The translations under genes and the position numbers were made by a program. DNA of 64,000 nucleotides from Eubacteriaceae bacterium CHKCI004. Lineage in GTDB: Bacteria > Bacillota > Clostridia > Lachnospirales > Lachnospiraceae. Every line of letters begins with the position of its first letter. Position 1 is the first letter of the stretch. Of the stretch, positions 8,970 through 18,535 are shown in pieces. The stretch covers positions 1 through 64,000 of the forward strand of contig FCNR01000022.1 in the NCBI GenBank assembly GCA_900016875.1, written 5' to 3'. The notes under the pieces were generated by a model. That model was given only the letters and a program-made list of their open reading frames with translations. It did no database searches and was not told the origin of the DNA.

Positions 8970-9956
8970 ATGGATATGAATATGAAAACAGAAAAGAGAC
9001 CGCTGCTGATTCTTACAGGGCCGACGGCGGCCGGAAAGACCGCATTGTCGATCCAGCTGGCAAAGGCTGTGGGCGGGGAGATTATCAGCGCGGATTCCAT
9101 GCAGATTTATAAAAAAATGAATATCGGAACGGCGAAGATCCGGCCGGAGGAGATGCAGGGCGTGCCGCATTTTCTGGTGGATCAGCTGGACCCGAAGGAA
9201 GAATTCAATGTGGTCCGGTTCCAGGAGATGGCAAAGGACGCCATGGAGCAGATTTATGAGCGGGGACATATTCCCGTTGTTGTGGGAGGAACCGGCTTTT
9301 ATATTCAGGCTCTTCTATATGACATTGATTTTTCTGTCCATGAGTCGGAGGAGACGTACCGCCGGGAACTGACAAAGCTGGCGGAGGAGAGAGGAAAGGA
9401 GTATCTGTATGAGATGCTCCGGAAGGTTGACCCGGAGTATGCGTCGGCTCTCCACGCCAATAATGTAAAAAAAGTGATCCGAGCGCTGGAGTATTTTCAT
9501 GAGACCGGAGAGAAGCTTTCTGTCCATAACGCCAGTCAGCGGGAAAAATACTCACCGTATCAGTTTGCTTATTTTGTTCTCAATGAAAAAAGAGAACTTC
9601 TTTATGAGCGGATTAATGGCAGAGTGAATCTCATGATGCAGGAAGGTCTGCTGCAAGAGGTGGAAGGACTGGTGGAAGAAGGATGTAAAAGAGATATGGT
9701 GTCCATGCAGGGAATCGGCTATAAAGAATTTTTTGACTATTTTGACGGAAAAAAGACGCTGGAAGAGACAGTGGAACAGATTAAACTGGATACGAGACAT
9801 TTTGCAAAACGGCAGCTTACCTGGTTCCGCCGGGAAAAAGAAGTGATCTGGTTTGATAAAGGAAACTACGACAGCGAAGAAGCGCTGCTGGCGGAAATGC
9901 TGCGCCGGGCGGAAGAAAGAGGCATTTGCAGGAGAGGAAAGAAAAAAGATGAATGA
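8970..9956 (+). CDS. miaA: tRNA dimethylallyltransferase MiaA
   Basis: 328 residues. Transfers a dimethylallyl group to N6 of A37 in tRNAs reading UNN codons; MiaB then methylthiolates the product. Walker A 'GPTAAGKT' is at residues 17-24. 'SADSMQIYKKMNIGTAK' (substrate/tRNA contacts) and 'VVGGTGFYIQALL' follow, and the C-terminal 'DTRHFAKRQLTWFRR' is typical. No strong ribosome binding site precedes 8970. In-frame ATGs at 8976 and 8982 are possible starts and cost only 2-4 residues. The gene overlaps the next one by 8 bp. Confidence 0.95.
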   Translation: MDMNMKTEKRPLLILTGPTAAGKTALSIQLAKAVGGEIISADSMQIYKKMNIGTAKIRPEEMQGVPHFLVDQLDPKEEFNVVRFQEMAKDAMEQIYERGHIPVVVGGTGFYIQALLYDIDFSVHESEETYRRELTKLAEERGKEYLYEMLRKVDPEYASALHANNVKKVIRALEYFHETGEKLSVHNASQREKYSPYQFAYFVLNEKRELLYERINGRVNLMMQEGLLQEVEGLVEEGCKRDMVSMQGIGYKEFFDYFDGKKTLEETVEQIKLDTRHFAKRQLTWFRREKEVIWFDKGNYDSEEALLAEMLRRAEERGICRRGKKKDE

Positions 9957-11259
9957 AGAACAGCAGATTTTGGAACAATACTATGAATCCATGGGAATAA
10001 GCAGACCGGTGTTCCGGTTTTGTTCACAGATAGAAGAAAGACTGAAAGAGCGTTTTGCGCAGATCGACGCCATTACGGAATGCAATCAGATGAAGGTTCT
10101 TGGCGCCATGCGTAAAAACCGTCTCAGCGAAGCCTGTTTCGCGCCGACAACCGGTTATGGTTACAATGATATCGGCCGCGAAACACTGGAAAAAATCTAT
10201 GCGGATGTTTTTAAGACTGAAGATGCGCTTGTGCGTCCGCAGATTACCTGCGGTACCCACGCGCTGGCTCTGGCGCTGATGAGTCAGCTTCGTCCTGGAG
10301 ACGAACTGCTTTCTCCGGTGGGAAAGCCTTATGATACTCTGGAGGAAGTCATCGGTATCCGGCCGTCCAACGGCTCTCTGGCAGAGTACGGGATCAGCTA
10401 CCGTCAGGTGGATCTGCTGCCGGACGGAGGCTTTGACTGGGACGGCATCGAGGCCGCGCTCAATGATAAGACCAGAATGGTGACCATCCAGCGCTCCAAG
10501 GGATATGCTTCAAGACCTACGCTGTCTGTGGAGAGAATCGGAGAACTGATTACATTTATTAAGGAAAGAAAGCCGGATGTGCTCTGTATGGTGGATAATT
10601 GCTATGGAGAGTTTGTGGAGCTCACGGAGCCGTCGGAGGTGGGGGCAGACCTGGTGGTAGGTTCTCTCATCAAGAATCCGGGCGGCGGGCTGGCTCCCAT
10701 CGGCGGCTACCTTTGCGGAACGAAAGAATGTATTGAACGGGCTGCATACCGCCTGACCTCTCCGGGGCTGGGAAAAGAAGTGGGGGCCACTCTGGGCGTT
10801 ACTTCCACACTGACCCAGGGATTGTTTCTGGCCCCTACGGTAGTAAAGGGAGCGTTAAAAGGCGCGATTTTTGCTGCGAATATCTATGAGACTCTCGGAT
10901 ATACCGTCATACCGGACAGCCGGGAGAGCCGCCACGATATTATCCAGGAGGTGGAATTTCATGATCCGCAGCTGATGACGGCTTTCTGCGAGGGAATTCA
11001 GGCAGCGGCGCCGGTGGACAGTTTTGTCCGGCCCGAGCCGTGGGATATGCCGGGATATGATTCCCAGGTCATCATGGCAGCGGGAGCCTTCGTCTCCGGT
11101 TCTTCCATTGAACTGAGCGCCGACGGGCCAATGAAAGAACCTTTTGCCGTTTATTTTCAGGGAGGGCTTACCTGGGAACATGCCAAGTACGGCATTATGA
11201 TGTCGCTGCAGAAAATATATGAGACAGGAAAAGTCCGTCTGCCGGAAACAGAAGACTAA
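9949..11259 (+). CDS. Methionine gamma-lyase family PLP enzyme (YnbB-like)
   Basis: 436 residues. Member of the fold-type I PLP family often labelled 'aluminium resistance protein' or methionine gamma-lyase family (PF06838-type). The start at 9949 follows GGAGAGGAAA. An in-frame ATG inside miaA (9853) would add a Lys/Arg-rich stretch with no support. The probable PLP lysine is K242 in 'GSLIKNPGGG', and 'CMVDNCYGEFVE' holds the Asp that contacts the pyridine nitrogen. The substrate is not known for this family with confidence; C-S lyase activity is inferred from the fold. It overlaps the miaA end, and this miaA neighbourhood is common in Firmicutes. Confidence 0.88.
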   Translation: MNEEQQILEQYYESMGISRPVFRFCSQIEERLKERFAQIDAITECNQMKVLGAMRKNRLSEACFAPTTGYGYNDIGRETLEKIYADVFKTEDALVRPQITCGTHALALALMSQLRPGDELLSPVGKPYDTLEEVIGIRPSNGSLAEYGISYRQVDLLPDGGFDWDGIEAALNDKTRMVTIQRSKGYASRPTLSVERIGELITFIKERKPDVLCMVDNCYGEFVELTEPSEVGADLVVGSLIKNPGGGLAPIGGYLCGTKECIERAAYRLTSPGLGKEVGATLGVTSTLTQGLFLAPTVVKGALKGAIFAANIYETLGYTVIPDSRESRHDIIQEVEFHDPQLMTAFCEGIQAAAPVDSFVRPEPWDMPGYDSQVIMAAGAFVSGSSIELSADGPMKEPFAVYFQGGLTWEHAKYGIMMSLQKIYETGKVRLPETED

Positions 11260-11360
11260 GACGGGAAAGAGTAAATCTGTCCGGAACAGCAGCCGTCTCC
11301 AACGTCATTTTTTTGTAACATATTACACAAAAAATTAAGGAAACCGCCGCCGGGAAAGTA

Positions 11361-11389
11361 TATACAAACCTTGTTTTATATGTTAAAAT
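11361..11389 (+). promoter_or_regulatory. Possible extended -10 promoter upstream of radC
   Basis: TATACA (11361-11366), 17 bp, then TGTTAAAAT (11381-11389), an extended -10 (TGn plus TAAAAT). Two of six -35 bases are off consensus. It sits in the 182-bp gap between the PLP enzyme gene and radC. Confidence 0.45.
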
Positions 11390-11441
11390 ATTTTACTAGG
11401 CCAGCTTTCTGATTTGCGCCTGGAGAGACAGGGGAGGCAAG

Positions 11442-12140
11442 ATGGAGAAGCGGTTTAAAACTATGAAAGAGCGGCCGGTTACGGAACGGCCCTATGAAAA
11501 ATGTCTGGAATATGGACCGGAAGCATTGAGCGACGGAGAGCTTCTGGCGGTTATCCTTCGGTCCGGAACCAGAGAATGCAGTGCGCTTGAGCTTGCATGG
11601 AAGATTCTTGAAAAGCATCCGGTTTACAAAGGCATTGCAGGGTTGTATCATATGAGGATAGGAATGCTCAAAGAGATACCTGGAATTGGCGACGTCAAGG
11701 CCATTGAGATTCTGTGTATTCTTGAGTTGTCTAAACGGCTTTCCCGGGCGTCTGCTGTGGGAGAGATCAGTTTTAATTCTCCGGACTCCATTGCGGCATA
11801 TTATATGGAGACCATGAGACATCTTGAAGAGGAGAGAGTCCTTCTTTTACTTTTGGATGGCAAGCATCACCTGAGAAAAGAGATTTTTTTGTCTCAGGGG
11901 ACGGCGGACAGCGCTTATGTGTCGGTGAAGACCATTTTTGTAGAAGCATTCCGCCATGAGGCGGTGCATATCATACTGCTGCATAATCACCCTTCGGGAT
12001 GCCCGGAGCCAAGCAGAGAAGATCTGGTACTCACAAGACGAATCCGGGAAGCGGGGGAACTGCTGGGGATTCCGCTTACAGACCATATCATCATCGGTGA
12101 CCGCTGTTTTACCAGTTTACGGGAACAGGGAATGATGTAA
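11442..12140 (+). CDS. radC: RadC family protein (JAMM/MPN+ domain)
   Basis: 232 residues. An N-terminal helix-hairpin-helix region ('LKEIPGIGDVKAIEI', near residues 80-95) precedes a JAB/MPN metal-binding domain. Its signature 'HNHPSGCPEPSREDL' near residues 181-195 supplies the two His and the Asp. Historically called a DNA repair protein, but its biochemical role remains unclear; only a metalloprotease-like or nucleic-acid function can be inferred. GGGAGG lies 6 bp before the start. mreB follows after 164 bp in which I see no gene. In Firmicutes radC is commonly next to mreB, as here. Confidence 0.92.
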   Translation: MEKRFKTMKERPVTERPYEKCLEYGPEALSDGELLAVILRSGTRECSALELAWKILEKHPVYKGIAGLYHMRIGMLKEIPGIGDVKAIEILCILELSKRLSRASAVGEISFNSPDSIAAYYMETMRHLEEERVLLLLLDGKHHLRKEIFLSQGTADSAYVSVKTIFVEAFRHEAVHIILLHNHPSGCPEPSREDLVLTRRIREAGELLGIPLTDHIIIGDRCFTSLREQGMM

Positions 12141-12304
12141 AGGCCGCGCACGGACAAGCTGTCTGTGATTTTCTGATGATGAGCAGTCGAAAGAGATATT
12201 AAAAAGGAAAGAAAAGAAACAGCCCGGAGCATGGAGCTGACGATAAAGATTATGTCGGCGGCCGGCGCCGGAGATTCATAAAGATTAGGAAAGGAGACAT
12301 ACCG

Positions 12305-13345
12305 ATGTCCGAAAAAATATATGGAATTGACATGGGAACGAATTCCATTAAAATTTATCAGAAATCTGCAGGAGTAGTTGTACATCAGAAGAACATGATT
12401 GCCATGGTGAAAAAGAGCGATCCTATGGCCATGGGAGACGAGGCTTATTCCATGTATGAAAAGGCGCCGAAGAATATAGAGGTGAAGCATCCGATCGTAA
12501 ATGGAGTAATTGCGGATTTCTCGGCAATGCAGACGATGATTCAGCTTTATTTCAAAGGCTTTAAGGGTAAAAAAGCTGCGGAAGGGCTGACGGCAAACGG
12601 AACATCGGAGTTTTATATAGCAGTTCCGACAGATATCACAGAGGTGGAGAAAAGAGCGTTCCATGATCTGATCGCCAGCTCTTCATTAAAGACCAAGAAG
12701 ATCCGTCTTGTGGAAAAACCAATTGCGGATGCGCTCGGCGCGGGTCTTGATGTGATGGATGCCACAGGACGGCTGATCGTCAATATCGGCGCAGATACTA
12801 CAGAGATCAGTCTGATCAGTCTTGGCGGAATTGTGCAGAGCCGCCTCCTTAAGATTGGAGGAACAAGATTTGATGAGGCCATTCAGCAGGCCGTCAAGAA
12901 AAAACATAATCTGGTCATCGGTATGAAAAGTGCAGAGCGTTTGAAAATGCAGCTTGCCAGCGGCATCAAAGAGGACGAGGAAGTGACTTATGACGTGATG
13001 GGGCGTAATCTGATCACCGGTCTTCCAAACAGGGTGACAGTAACCAATCATCTGATTTATGAGGCAATGTCCGAGAGCATGTCTTCCGTCATTGACGCCA
13101 TCAAATTTATTCTGGAAAAAACTCCGCCGGAATTATCTATGGATATCATGCATGACGGAATCTGCATGACCGGCGGTTCGACACATATTAAAAATCTTGA
13201 TCTGCTGATTCAGCAGGAGACAGGTCTTTCTATCATGAAAATGGAAGAACCGGAGCTTACGGTTGTCAAAGGCCTTGGAATGATTATGGAGAATCCGGAC
13301 TACGAGAGAATTGCCAACAATTTTCTGGAGTCTGATTTCCGGTAA
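12305..13345 (+). CDS. mreB: Rod shape-determining protein MreB
   Basis: 346 residues. Actin-like ATPase that forms membrane-bound filaments guiding lateral wall synthesis. The phosphate-1 loop is 'GIDMGTNSIKIY' (residues 6-17), phosphate-2 'NIGADTTEISL' (near 160) and the adenosine motif 'TGGSTHIKNL' (near 288). A short polar insertion around residue 20-30 ('QKSAGVVVHQKN') makes it less Bacillus-like, so it could be the Mbl-type paralogue. AAGGAGA precedes the start. It heads the run mreB-mreC-mreD-PBP2-minCDE-rodA, which covers elongation and division-site placement. Confidence 0.93.
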   Translation: MSEKIYGIDMGTNSIKIYQKSAGVVVHQKNMIAMVKKSDPMAMGDEAYSMYEKAPKNIEVKHPIVNGVIADFSAMQTMIQLYFKGFKGKKAAEGLTANGTSEFYIAVPTDITEVEKRAFHDLIASSSLKTKKIRLVEKPIADALGAGLDVMDATGRLIVNIGADTTEISLISLGGIVQSRLLKIGGTRFDEAIQQAVKKKHNLVIGMKSAERLKMQLASGIKEDEEVTYDVMGRNLITGLPNRVTVTNHLIYEAMSESMSSVIDAIKFILEKTPPELSMDIMHDGICMTGGSTHIKNLDLLIQQETGLSIMKMEEPELTVVKGLGMIMENPDYERIANNFLESDFR

Positions 13346-13373
13346 CAATTAGACAGTATATTTGGGAGGACTT

Positions 13374-14243
13374 ATGAAACATCGCCGTAATTTTCAATTC
13401 TCACCCAAAACGCTTCTGATCGTGCTCACGGTGATCTGCATGCTGCTTGTGTCGGTGAGCGTCCTTTTTAAAGATGTGACACGGCCGTTCACAAATATTG
13501 TTGCGGCTGTGGTCATACCGATGCAGGATGGCATTAATTCTGTAGGGGTGTGGGTCAGCGACCGCTTTACTTCCATGCAGAGTATGGAGGAACTCCGGAC
13601 GGAAAACGAGCAGTTGAGACAGCAGGTGGAGAATCTGACGCAGCAAAATGAAAGCCTGCAGAGTGACCAGCAGGAGCTCGAGGATCTGAGGTCGTTGTTC
13701 TCGCTGAGCCAGCAGTATGCAAACTATACGAAGGTGGGCGCGCGGGTAATCAGCAGCGGCAGCGGTAACTGGTACGAGAATTTTATTATTAATAAAGGTT
13801 CGGATGACGGCATTGCGGTCAATATGAACGTGCTTGCAGGTGATGGTCTCGTGGGTATTGTGACAGAAGTTGGAAGCAATTATGCGAAAGTGCAGTCCAT
13901 TATCAGTGACGACAGTAATGTAAGCGCTATGTCCGTTAATACCTCAGATACTTGCGTAGTGAGAGGAAACAGTCAGTCGGCACGCAGAGACGGGGTCATT
14001 GATGTAACCTATATCAGTAAAGATGCCACTATGGTTGACGGAGATGAACTGGTAACTTCGAATATCAGCTCAAAATATCTTCCGGGACTTAAGATTGGCA
14101 CAGTGAGCGGCATCGAGATGGATTCCTCCAATCTGACCAAGTCGGCGGTGATTACGCCGGTGGTGGATTTTCAGCATATTGATGAGGTGCTGGTGATCAC
14201 ACAGTTAAAAGAGGTGCCGGCAGGCAGTGAAACTGCAGATTAG
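13374..14243 (+). CDS. mreC: Rod shape-determining protein MreC
   Basis: 289 residues. Bitopic scaffold of the elongasome that binds PBP2 outside the membrane. The ATG at 13374 follows GGGAGG at 13365; an upstream in-frame TTG is not needed. A single N-terminal membrane helix (about residues 12-35) is followed by a coiled coil (about 62-105, heptads rich in Glu/Gln/Leu). Two beta domains then start near 'VGARVISSGSGNWYENF', with 'INKGSDDGI' and 'GLVGIVTEVG' as family hallmarks. It lies 28 bp after mreB. Confidence 0.94.
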   Translation: MKHRRNFQFSPKTLLIVLTVICMLLVSVSVLFKDVTRPFTNIVAAVVIPMQDGINSVGVWVSDRFTSMQSMEELRTENEQLRQQVENLTQQNESLQSDQQELEDLRSLFSLSQQYANYTKVGARVISSGSGNWYENFIINKGSDDGIAVNMNVLAGDGLVGIVTEVGSNYAKVQSIISDDSNVSAMSVNTSDTCVVRGNSQSARRDGVIDVTYISKDATMVDGDELVTSNISSKYLPGLKIGTVSGIEMDSSNLTKSAVITPVVDFQHIDEVLVITQLKEVPAGSETAD

Positions 14244-14253
14244 AAATGTATTG

Positions 14254-14292
14254 GCGGAAATTCGGCATCAAAGAGGATGCCGTTCTTTCCGC
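14254..14292 (+). other. Two-part hairpin between mreC and mreD
   Basis: GCGGAAA (14254-14260) pairs with TTTCCGC (14286-14292), and CGGCATC (14263-14269) with GATGCCG (14276-14282). This gives two 7-bp stems separated by a small internal loop. No U-tract follows, so it is more likely an mRNA processing or stability element than a terminator. Confidence 0.6.
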
Positions 14293-14315
14293 TGATTGTA
14301 TAAGAAGGGGTATTT

Positions 14316-14831
14316 ATGAGGCGGATAGTTGTGACAGCCATCACCATTCTGGTGTGCTTTTTATTGCAGACATCGGTGTTTGATTTATTTAAGCTGGCGG
14401 ATACTGTACCAAATGTTCTGCTTATTCTTGTGTCATCCGTATCTGTCATGAGGGGACAGAAAGAAGGAATGCTTACAGGATTTTTCGGCGGTCTGCTGCT
14501 GGATATTTTCTATGGTTCCTGGCTGGGAGGATTTGCATTTATTTATATGTTATTTGGTTTTGTGGACGGATTATTTAATCAGATCTATTATTCGGACGAT
14601 AATTTTCTTCCGATTATCATGATTGGAGTTAATGATCTTGTTTACGGTATCATTATGTACATCGCCTATGGACTTTTACAAAACCATATGCACATATTAT
14701 TTTATATCAGAAGTATTATATTACCGGAAATGGTCTATACGGTGGCAGTGGGAATAATTTTATACCAGATTCTGCTGCGCATCAATGACTGGCTTGAGAA
14801 GAAAAATAAAGGAAGTGCAGATTTTGTTTAA
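14316..14831 (+). CDS. mreD: Rod shape-determining protein MreD
   Basis: 171 residues, hydrophobic throughout, with five or six predicted membrane helices. 'PNVLLILVSSVSVMRG' and 'GFFGGLLLDIFYGSWLGG' match the conserved MreD pattern. It links MreC and PBP2/RodA in the elongation complex. AGAAGGGG lies 8 bp before the start. The 3' end overlaps the PBP2 gene. Confidence 0.92.
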   Translation: MRRIVVTAITILVCFLLQTSVFDLFKLADTVPNVLLILVSSVSVMRGQKEGMLTGFFGGLLLDIFYGSWLGGFAFIYMLFGFVDGLFNQIYYSDDNFLPIIMIGVNDLVYGIIMYIAYGLLQNHMHILFYIRSIILPEMVYTVAVGIILYQILLRINDWLEKKNKGSADFV

Positions 14832-17748
14832 GAACAACCTGAAAATAGACGGAAATAAAGTGAAGAAACAGCTGAAAGCAATCGTATCTAACCGTGTGAT
14901 TATTATAGGGATTTTTGTTCTCTTTTTATTTTGCCTTCTGGTGTACCGGCTTTTTGTTCTTCAGATAGTGGAAGGTCAGGAACATCTGGACAGTTTTAAT
15001 TATAAGGTGGAGAGAACCATTGAGACCAGCGGCTCCAGAGGAAATATCTATGACTGCAACGGCAAGCTGCTGGCCTATAACCAGCTGGCTTACTCGGTGA
15101 CGCTGGAAACAACCGACAGGACAGAAGAAATTGCGCAGGAGCGCAGTAAGCAGGAAAACAGAGATGTCTCAGAAAATGAAGTCAGAAATGAAGTTATATA
15201 TAATCTTATACAGCTTCTGGAAGCAAACGGCGATGAGATTCAGTATGATCTTCCGCTTGAAGTCAATGGAAAGGGCAAGCTCGTTTTTACGGAATCCGGA
15301 AGCGCGCTGCGAAGATTTAAGCAGGATATTTACGGAATCACCAATGTGGATAATCTGACAGGAGATGAAAAAGAACAGGCGGAAAAATGGCTGAATTCTT
15401 CTCCGGAGGAAGTCTACGAATATCTTCGTATGGGAACAGACGGACCGACTGGTTCCGGACGCATGTTTGAGATCTCCGACAGTTATTCCATGGAAGATAC
15501 GCTGAAGATCATGTCCGTGCGGTATGATCTTTACATGAACCGTTATTCGCAGACCACGCCGATCACGGTGGCTTCCAATATAAGCAGTGAAAGCATTGCC
15601 GCTATCTCTGAGCGTGAAGATGAATTTCCGGGGGTGGAGATTAAGACAGACTCTCTTCGCAAATACAATGATGCGAAGTATATGGCAGGAATCATCGGTT
15701 ATACGGGAGTGATCTCGGAGGACGAGCTCAATGAATACAACAGCGCCGGCGGCGATTACGAAGCCAGTGATGTGGTTGGAAAAACGGGAATTGAGAAAAC
15801 GATGGAGACGACTCTCCAGGGTAAAAAGGGAACGCAGAAGGTGTTGGTGGATAATTTGGGCAAGATTATCCAGGAAGTGGATTCCACGGAAGCTACTGCC
15901 GGTAATGATGTGTATCTGACCATCGATCTGGATCTGCAGAAATATGCTTATAATATTCTGGAGCGGCGCCTTGCCGGTATTGTTCTTGCACATCTGACTA
16001 CGGCTGATGACGCCGGGGACAGTAAGATGATTCCGATTAAGGATGTTTATTTCGCACTGATTGATAATAATATCATTGATATAACAAATTTGAACCGCAA
16101 GAAAGCGGAGCAGAATGAGAAGGAAGTCTATCAGATATATCAGAATAAGCAGAAATCAGTTATGCAGACTCTTCGCAGAGAGCTGTCCAGCGGAACCACG
16201 TCCAGAGGAGATTTAAACGAGGAGCGCAGAGAGTATGTGGATTACATCTACGATATGCTTGTGGACAGCGAGATTTTATCCTCTTCTCTGATGGATGAAA
16301 ACGACGAGACATATCAGAACTGGGAAGAGGAGAGCATCAGTCTGAAAACCTTTTTGCAGCACGCCATCAACAGCGAATGGGTGGATATTTCCGCTCTTGA
16401 CATTGCATCTGATTATTATTCCAGTGATGAGATATATAATGAATTGATTGATTATATTATTAATGCATTGCAATCAGATGAAGCATTTGATAAAATTTTA
16501 TATAAATACATGATTAAAAATGAGGAGCTCAGCGGGAAGAGGGTGTGTATGCTTCTCTATGACCAGGGAGTTCTTGATAAAAATAAGGACGAAGATTACA
16601 ATGCGCTGAGGACTGATCAGATGTCCGCCTATACTTTCATGTATGAGAAGATAAGAAAGATTGAAATTACACCGGCACAGCTTGCTCTTGATCCGTGTTC
16701 CGGTTCTGTCATTATCACAGATCCGAAGACAGGAGATGTGCGGGCAATGGTATCTTATCCAAGCTACAATAATAACAGGCTGGCCAATGGAATTGATTCT
16801 GACTATTACGCTTCATTAAACAGCGACAAGTCTTCTCCGATGTTAAACCGCGCCACCCAGACCAGAACGGCGCCGGGTTCTACTTTTAAACCGGTTTCCG
16901 CCACAGCCTCGCTGGAGGAAGGCATAATTGACGGTAATGATTATGTCCGGTGTGTGGGTATTTTTGAAGACATCTCGCCAAGCCCGCGATGCTGGATTTA
17001 TCCAAGTGCCCATGGTTCGCTGAATGTCAGCGGAGCCATCGCCGTATCCTGTAACTATTTCTTCTATCAGATGGGATACAATCTGGGTACGACCAATGGT
17101 GTGTACAGCAGTGAGACCGGTCTGCAGAAACTGGCAAAATATGCCGCTTACTATGGATTGGACAGAAAATCAGGCGTGGAGATCACAGAATATGAGCCGC
17201 AGATTTCCGATGAGGACGCTGTTCGTTCCGCCATCGGACAGGGCACACACAGTTATGCTCCGATTCAGATTTCACGATACGTGACGTCGCTGGTCAATGA
17301 AGATAATCTTTTGGGGCTGACTCTTCTGGATAAGACCACAGATACGGAAGGAAATGTGCTTACCACTTATGATACGAAGGTGGAGGATAAGCTGGACGTT
17401 GCTGATGAGACTTTTAATCTGATAAAACAGGGTATGAGAGATGTGGTAAACGGCAAAGACAGCAGTATACGGTTCCTCTATGAGAAACAGGATTTAAAGG
17501 TGGCGGGCAAGACCGGTACAGCTCAGGAGAATACAGAGAGACCGAACCATGCGCTGTTTATCTCCTATGCTCCGTATGATGATCCGGAGATCACGATGAC
17601 AGTAGTTGTGCCAAACGGCTATACGTCCACCAATGCGGCTGAGATTGCAAGAGACATTTATAAATATTATTTCAACAAGACCAGTGAGGAAGAGGAAAAA
17701 GCAACCACTGCATTAATGCCGTCCGGAGGCGACAGCAATAATGATTAG
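14824..17748 (+). CDS. mrdA: Penicillin-binding protein 2 (elongasome D,D-transpeptidase), unusually long
   Basis: About 974 residues from the TTG at 14824, which has AAAGGAAG 8 bp upstream and an 8-bp overlap with mreD. An in-frame ATG at 14785 would add 13 residues but lacks a ribosome site. One N-terminal membrane helix is followed by the dimerisation domain ('SRGNIYDCNGKLLAYN'). The transpeptidase motifs are 'STFK' (near residue 686), 'SCN' (near 741) and 'KTGTAQ' (near 895). About 225 residues, roughly 15985-16665, are inserted between 'DLDLQKYAYNILE' and 'GSVIITDPKTGDVRAM'. This explains the length against ~600-700 for most PBP2s. With RodA at 19634 it forms the side-wall peptidoglycan synthase. 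Confidence 0.93.
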   Translation: MFKNNLKIDGNKVKKQLKAIVSNRVIIIGIFVLFLFCLLVYRLFVLQIVEGQEHLDSFNYKVERTIETSGSRGNIYDCNGKLLAYNQLAYSVTLETTDRTEEIAQERSKQENRDVSENEVRNEVIYNLIQLLEANGDEIQYDLPLEVNGKGKLVFTESGSALRRFKQDIYGITNVDNLTGDEKEQAEKWLNSSPEEVYEYLRMGTDGPTGSGRMFEISDSYSMEDTLKIMSVRYDLYMNRYSQTTPITVASNISSESIAAISEREDEFPGVEIKTDSLRKYNDAKYMAGIIGYTGVISEDELNEYNSAGGDYEASDVVGKTGIEKTMETTLQGKKGTQKVLVDNLGKIIQEVDSTEATAGNDVYLTIDLDLQKYAYNILERRLAGIVLAHLTTADDAGDSKMIPIKDVYFALIDNNIIDITNLNRKKAEQNEKEVYQIYQNKQKSVMQTLRRELSSGTTSRGDLNEERREYVDYIYDMLVDSEILSSSLMDENDETYQNWEEESISLKTFLQHAINSEWVDISALDIASDYYSSDEIYNELIDYIINALQSDEAFDKILYKYMIKNEELSGKRVCMLLYDQGVLDKNKDEDYNALRTDQMSAYTFMYEKIRKIEITPAQLALDPCSGSVIITDPKTGDVRAMVSYPSYNNNRLANGIDSDYYASLNSDKSSPMLNRATQTRTAPGSTFKPVSATASLEEGIIDGNDYVRCVGIFEDISPSPRCWIYPSAHGSLNVSGAIAVSCNYFFYQMGYNLGTTNGVYSSETGLQKLAKYAAYYGLDRKSGVEITEYEPQISDEDAVRSAIGQGTHSYAPIQISRYVTSLVNEDNLLGLTLLDKTTDTEGNVLTTYDTKVEDKLDVADETFNLIKQGMRDVVNGKDSSIRFLYEKQDLKVAGKTGTAQENTERPNHALFISYAPYDDPEITMTVVVPNGYTSTNAAEIARDIYKYYFNKTSEEEEKATTALMPSGGDSNND

Positions 17749-17762
17749 AAACAGGAGGAATT

Positions 17763-18515
17763 ATGAAAAGTTCCGTTATTATTAAAGGAAATAAGTATGG
17801 ATTCCAGATTGTGTTGAATCCTACCCTTCCTTTTGAGGAACTACTACGCGAGGTGGCAGAAAAGTTTAAAGAATCCATTCGGTTTTTTGATTTCAGTCAG
17901 TCTATCGCAGTAAGCTTTGAGGGAAGAGATCTTACACAGGGAGAACAGAATTTACTCGTAGATACCATAGTGGAGAACAGCGGCCTGAAGATCAATTATA
18001 TTATCAATGGAGGGAAGGCCGTGGAAACAGAATTTGCGGAAGCTCTGTCAGATGCTCAGGAGGAAGATCAGGAAGAAGAGGAAGAACCGATACAGGAAGA
18101 ACTGAATTTTCCGGAAAGTATTGTAGGAAAAAACGGGCAGTTCTACCGGGGGACCCTGCGTTCCGGTCAGAAGATAGAAGTCGAAGGCAGTATTGTCGTT
18201 CTGGGAGATATTAATCCCGGAGCACAGATTGTCGCCGGGGGAAATGTAGTTGTCCTCGGCTGCCTGAAAGGAACTGTGTATGCGGGATATCCTCAGGACA
18301 GAGGAGCCTTTGTGGCGTCGCTGATGATGGAGCCTATGCAGATTCAGATTGGTGACTGCATTGCCAGGTCTCCGGACCAGAAAGCGAAAAAACAGAAGAC
18401 AGGAAGAAAAAAGAACCAAAAACAGCTGGAAGCAAAACTGGCTTTTGTGGAAAACGACAGCATTTTCATTGAAACGATCACCCGGTCGTTGATCAGTGAG
18501 ATAAGCATTAGTTAA
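17763..18515 (+). CDS. minC: Septum site-determining protein MinC
   Basis: 250 residues. FtsZ-assembly inhibitor. The N-terminal domain (1-~95) is followed by an acidic Glu-rich linker (~96-115). The C-terminal beta-helix contains 'GTLRSGQKIEVEGSIVVLG' and 'GAQIVAGGNVVVLGCLKG', which binds MinD. The tail is Lys-rich. AGGAGG lies just before the start, 15 bp after the PBP2 gene. Together with minD and minE it makes a complete, oscillation-type Min system. Confidence 0.93.
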   Translation: MKSSVIIKGNKYGFQIVLNPTLPFEELLREVAEKFKESIRFFDFSQSIAVSFEGRDLTQGEQNLLVDTIVENSGLKINYIINGGKAVETEFAEALSDAQEEDQEEEEEPIQEELNFPESIVGKNGQFYRGTLRSGQKIEVEGSIVVLGDINPGAQIVAGGNVVVLGCLKGTVYAGYPQDRGAFVASLMMEPMQIQIGDCIARSPDQKAKKQKTGRKKNQKQLEAKLAFVENDSIFIETITRSLISEISIS

Positions 18516-18535
18516 GGGTATAAAGGAGATTGAAG

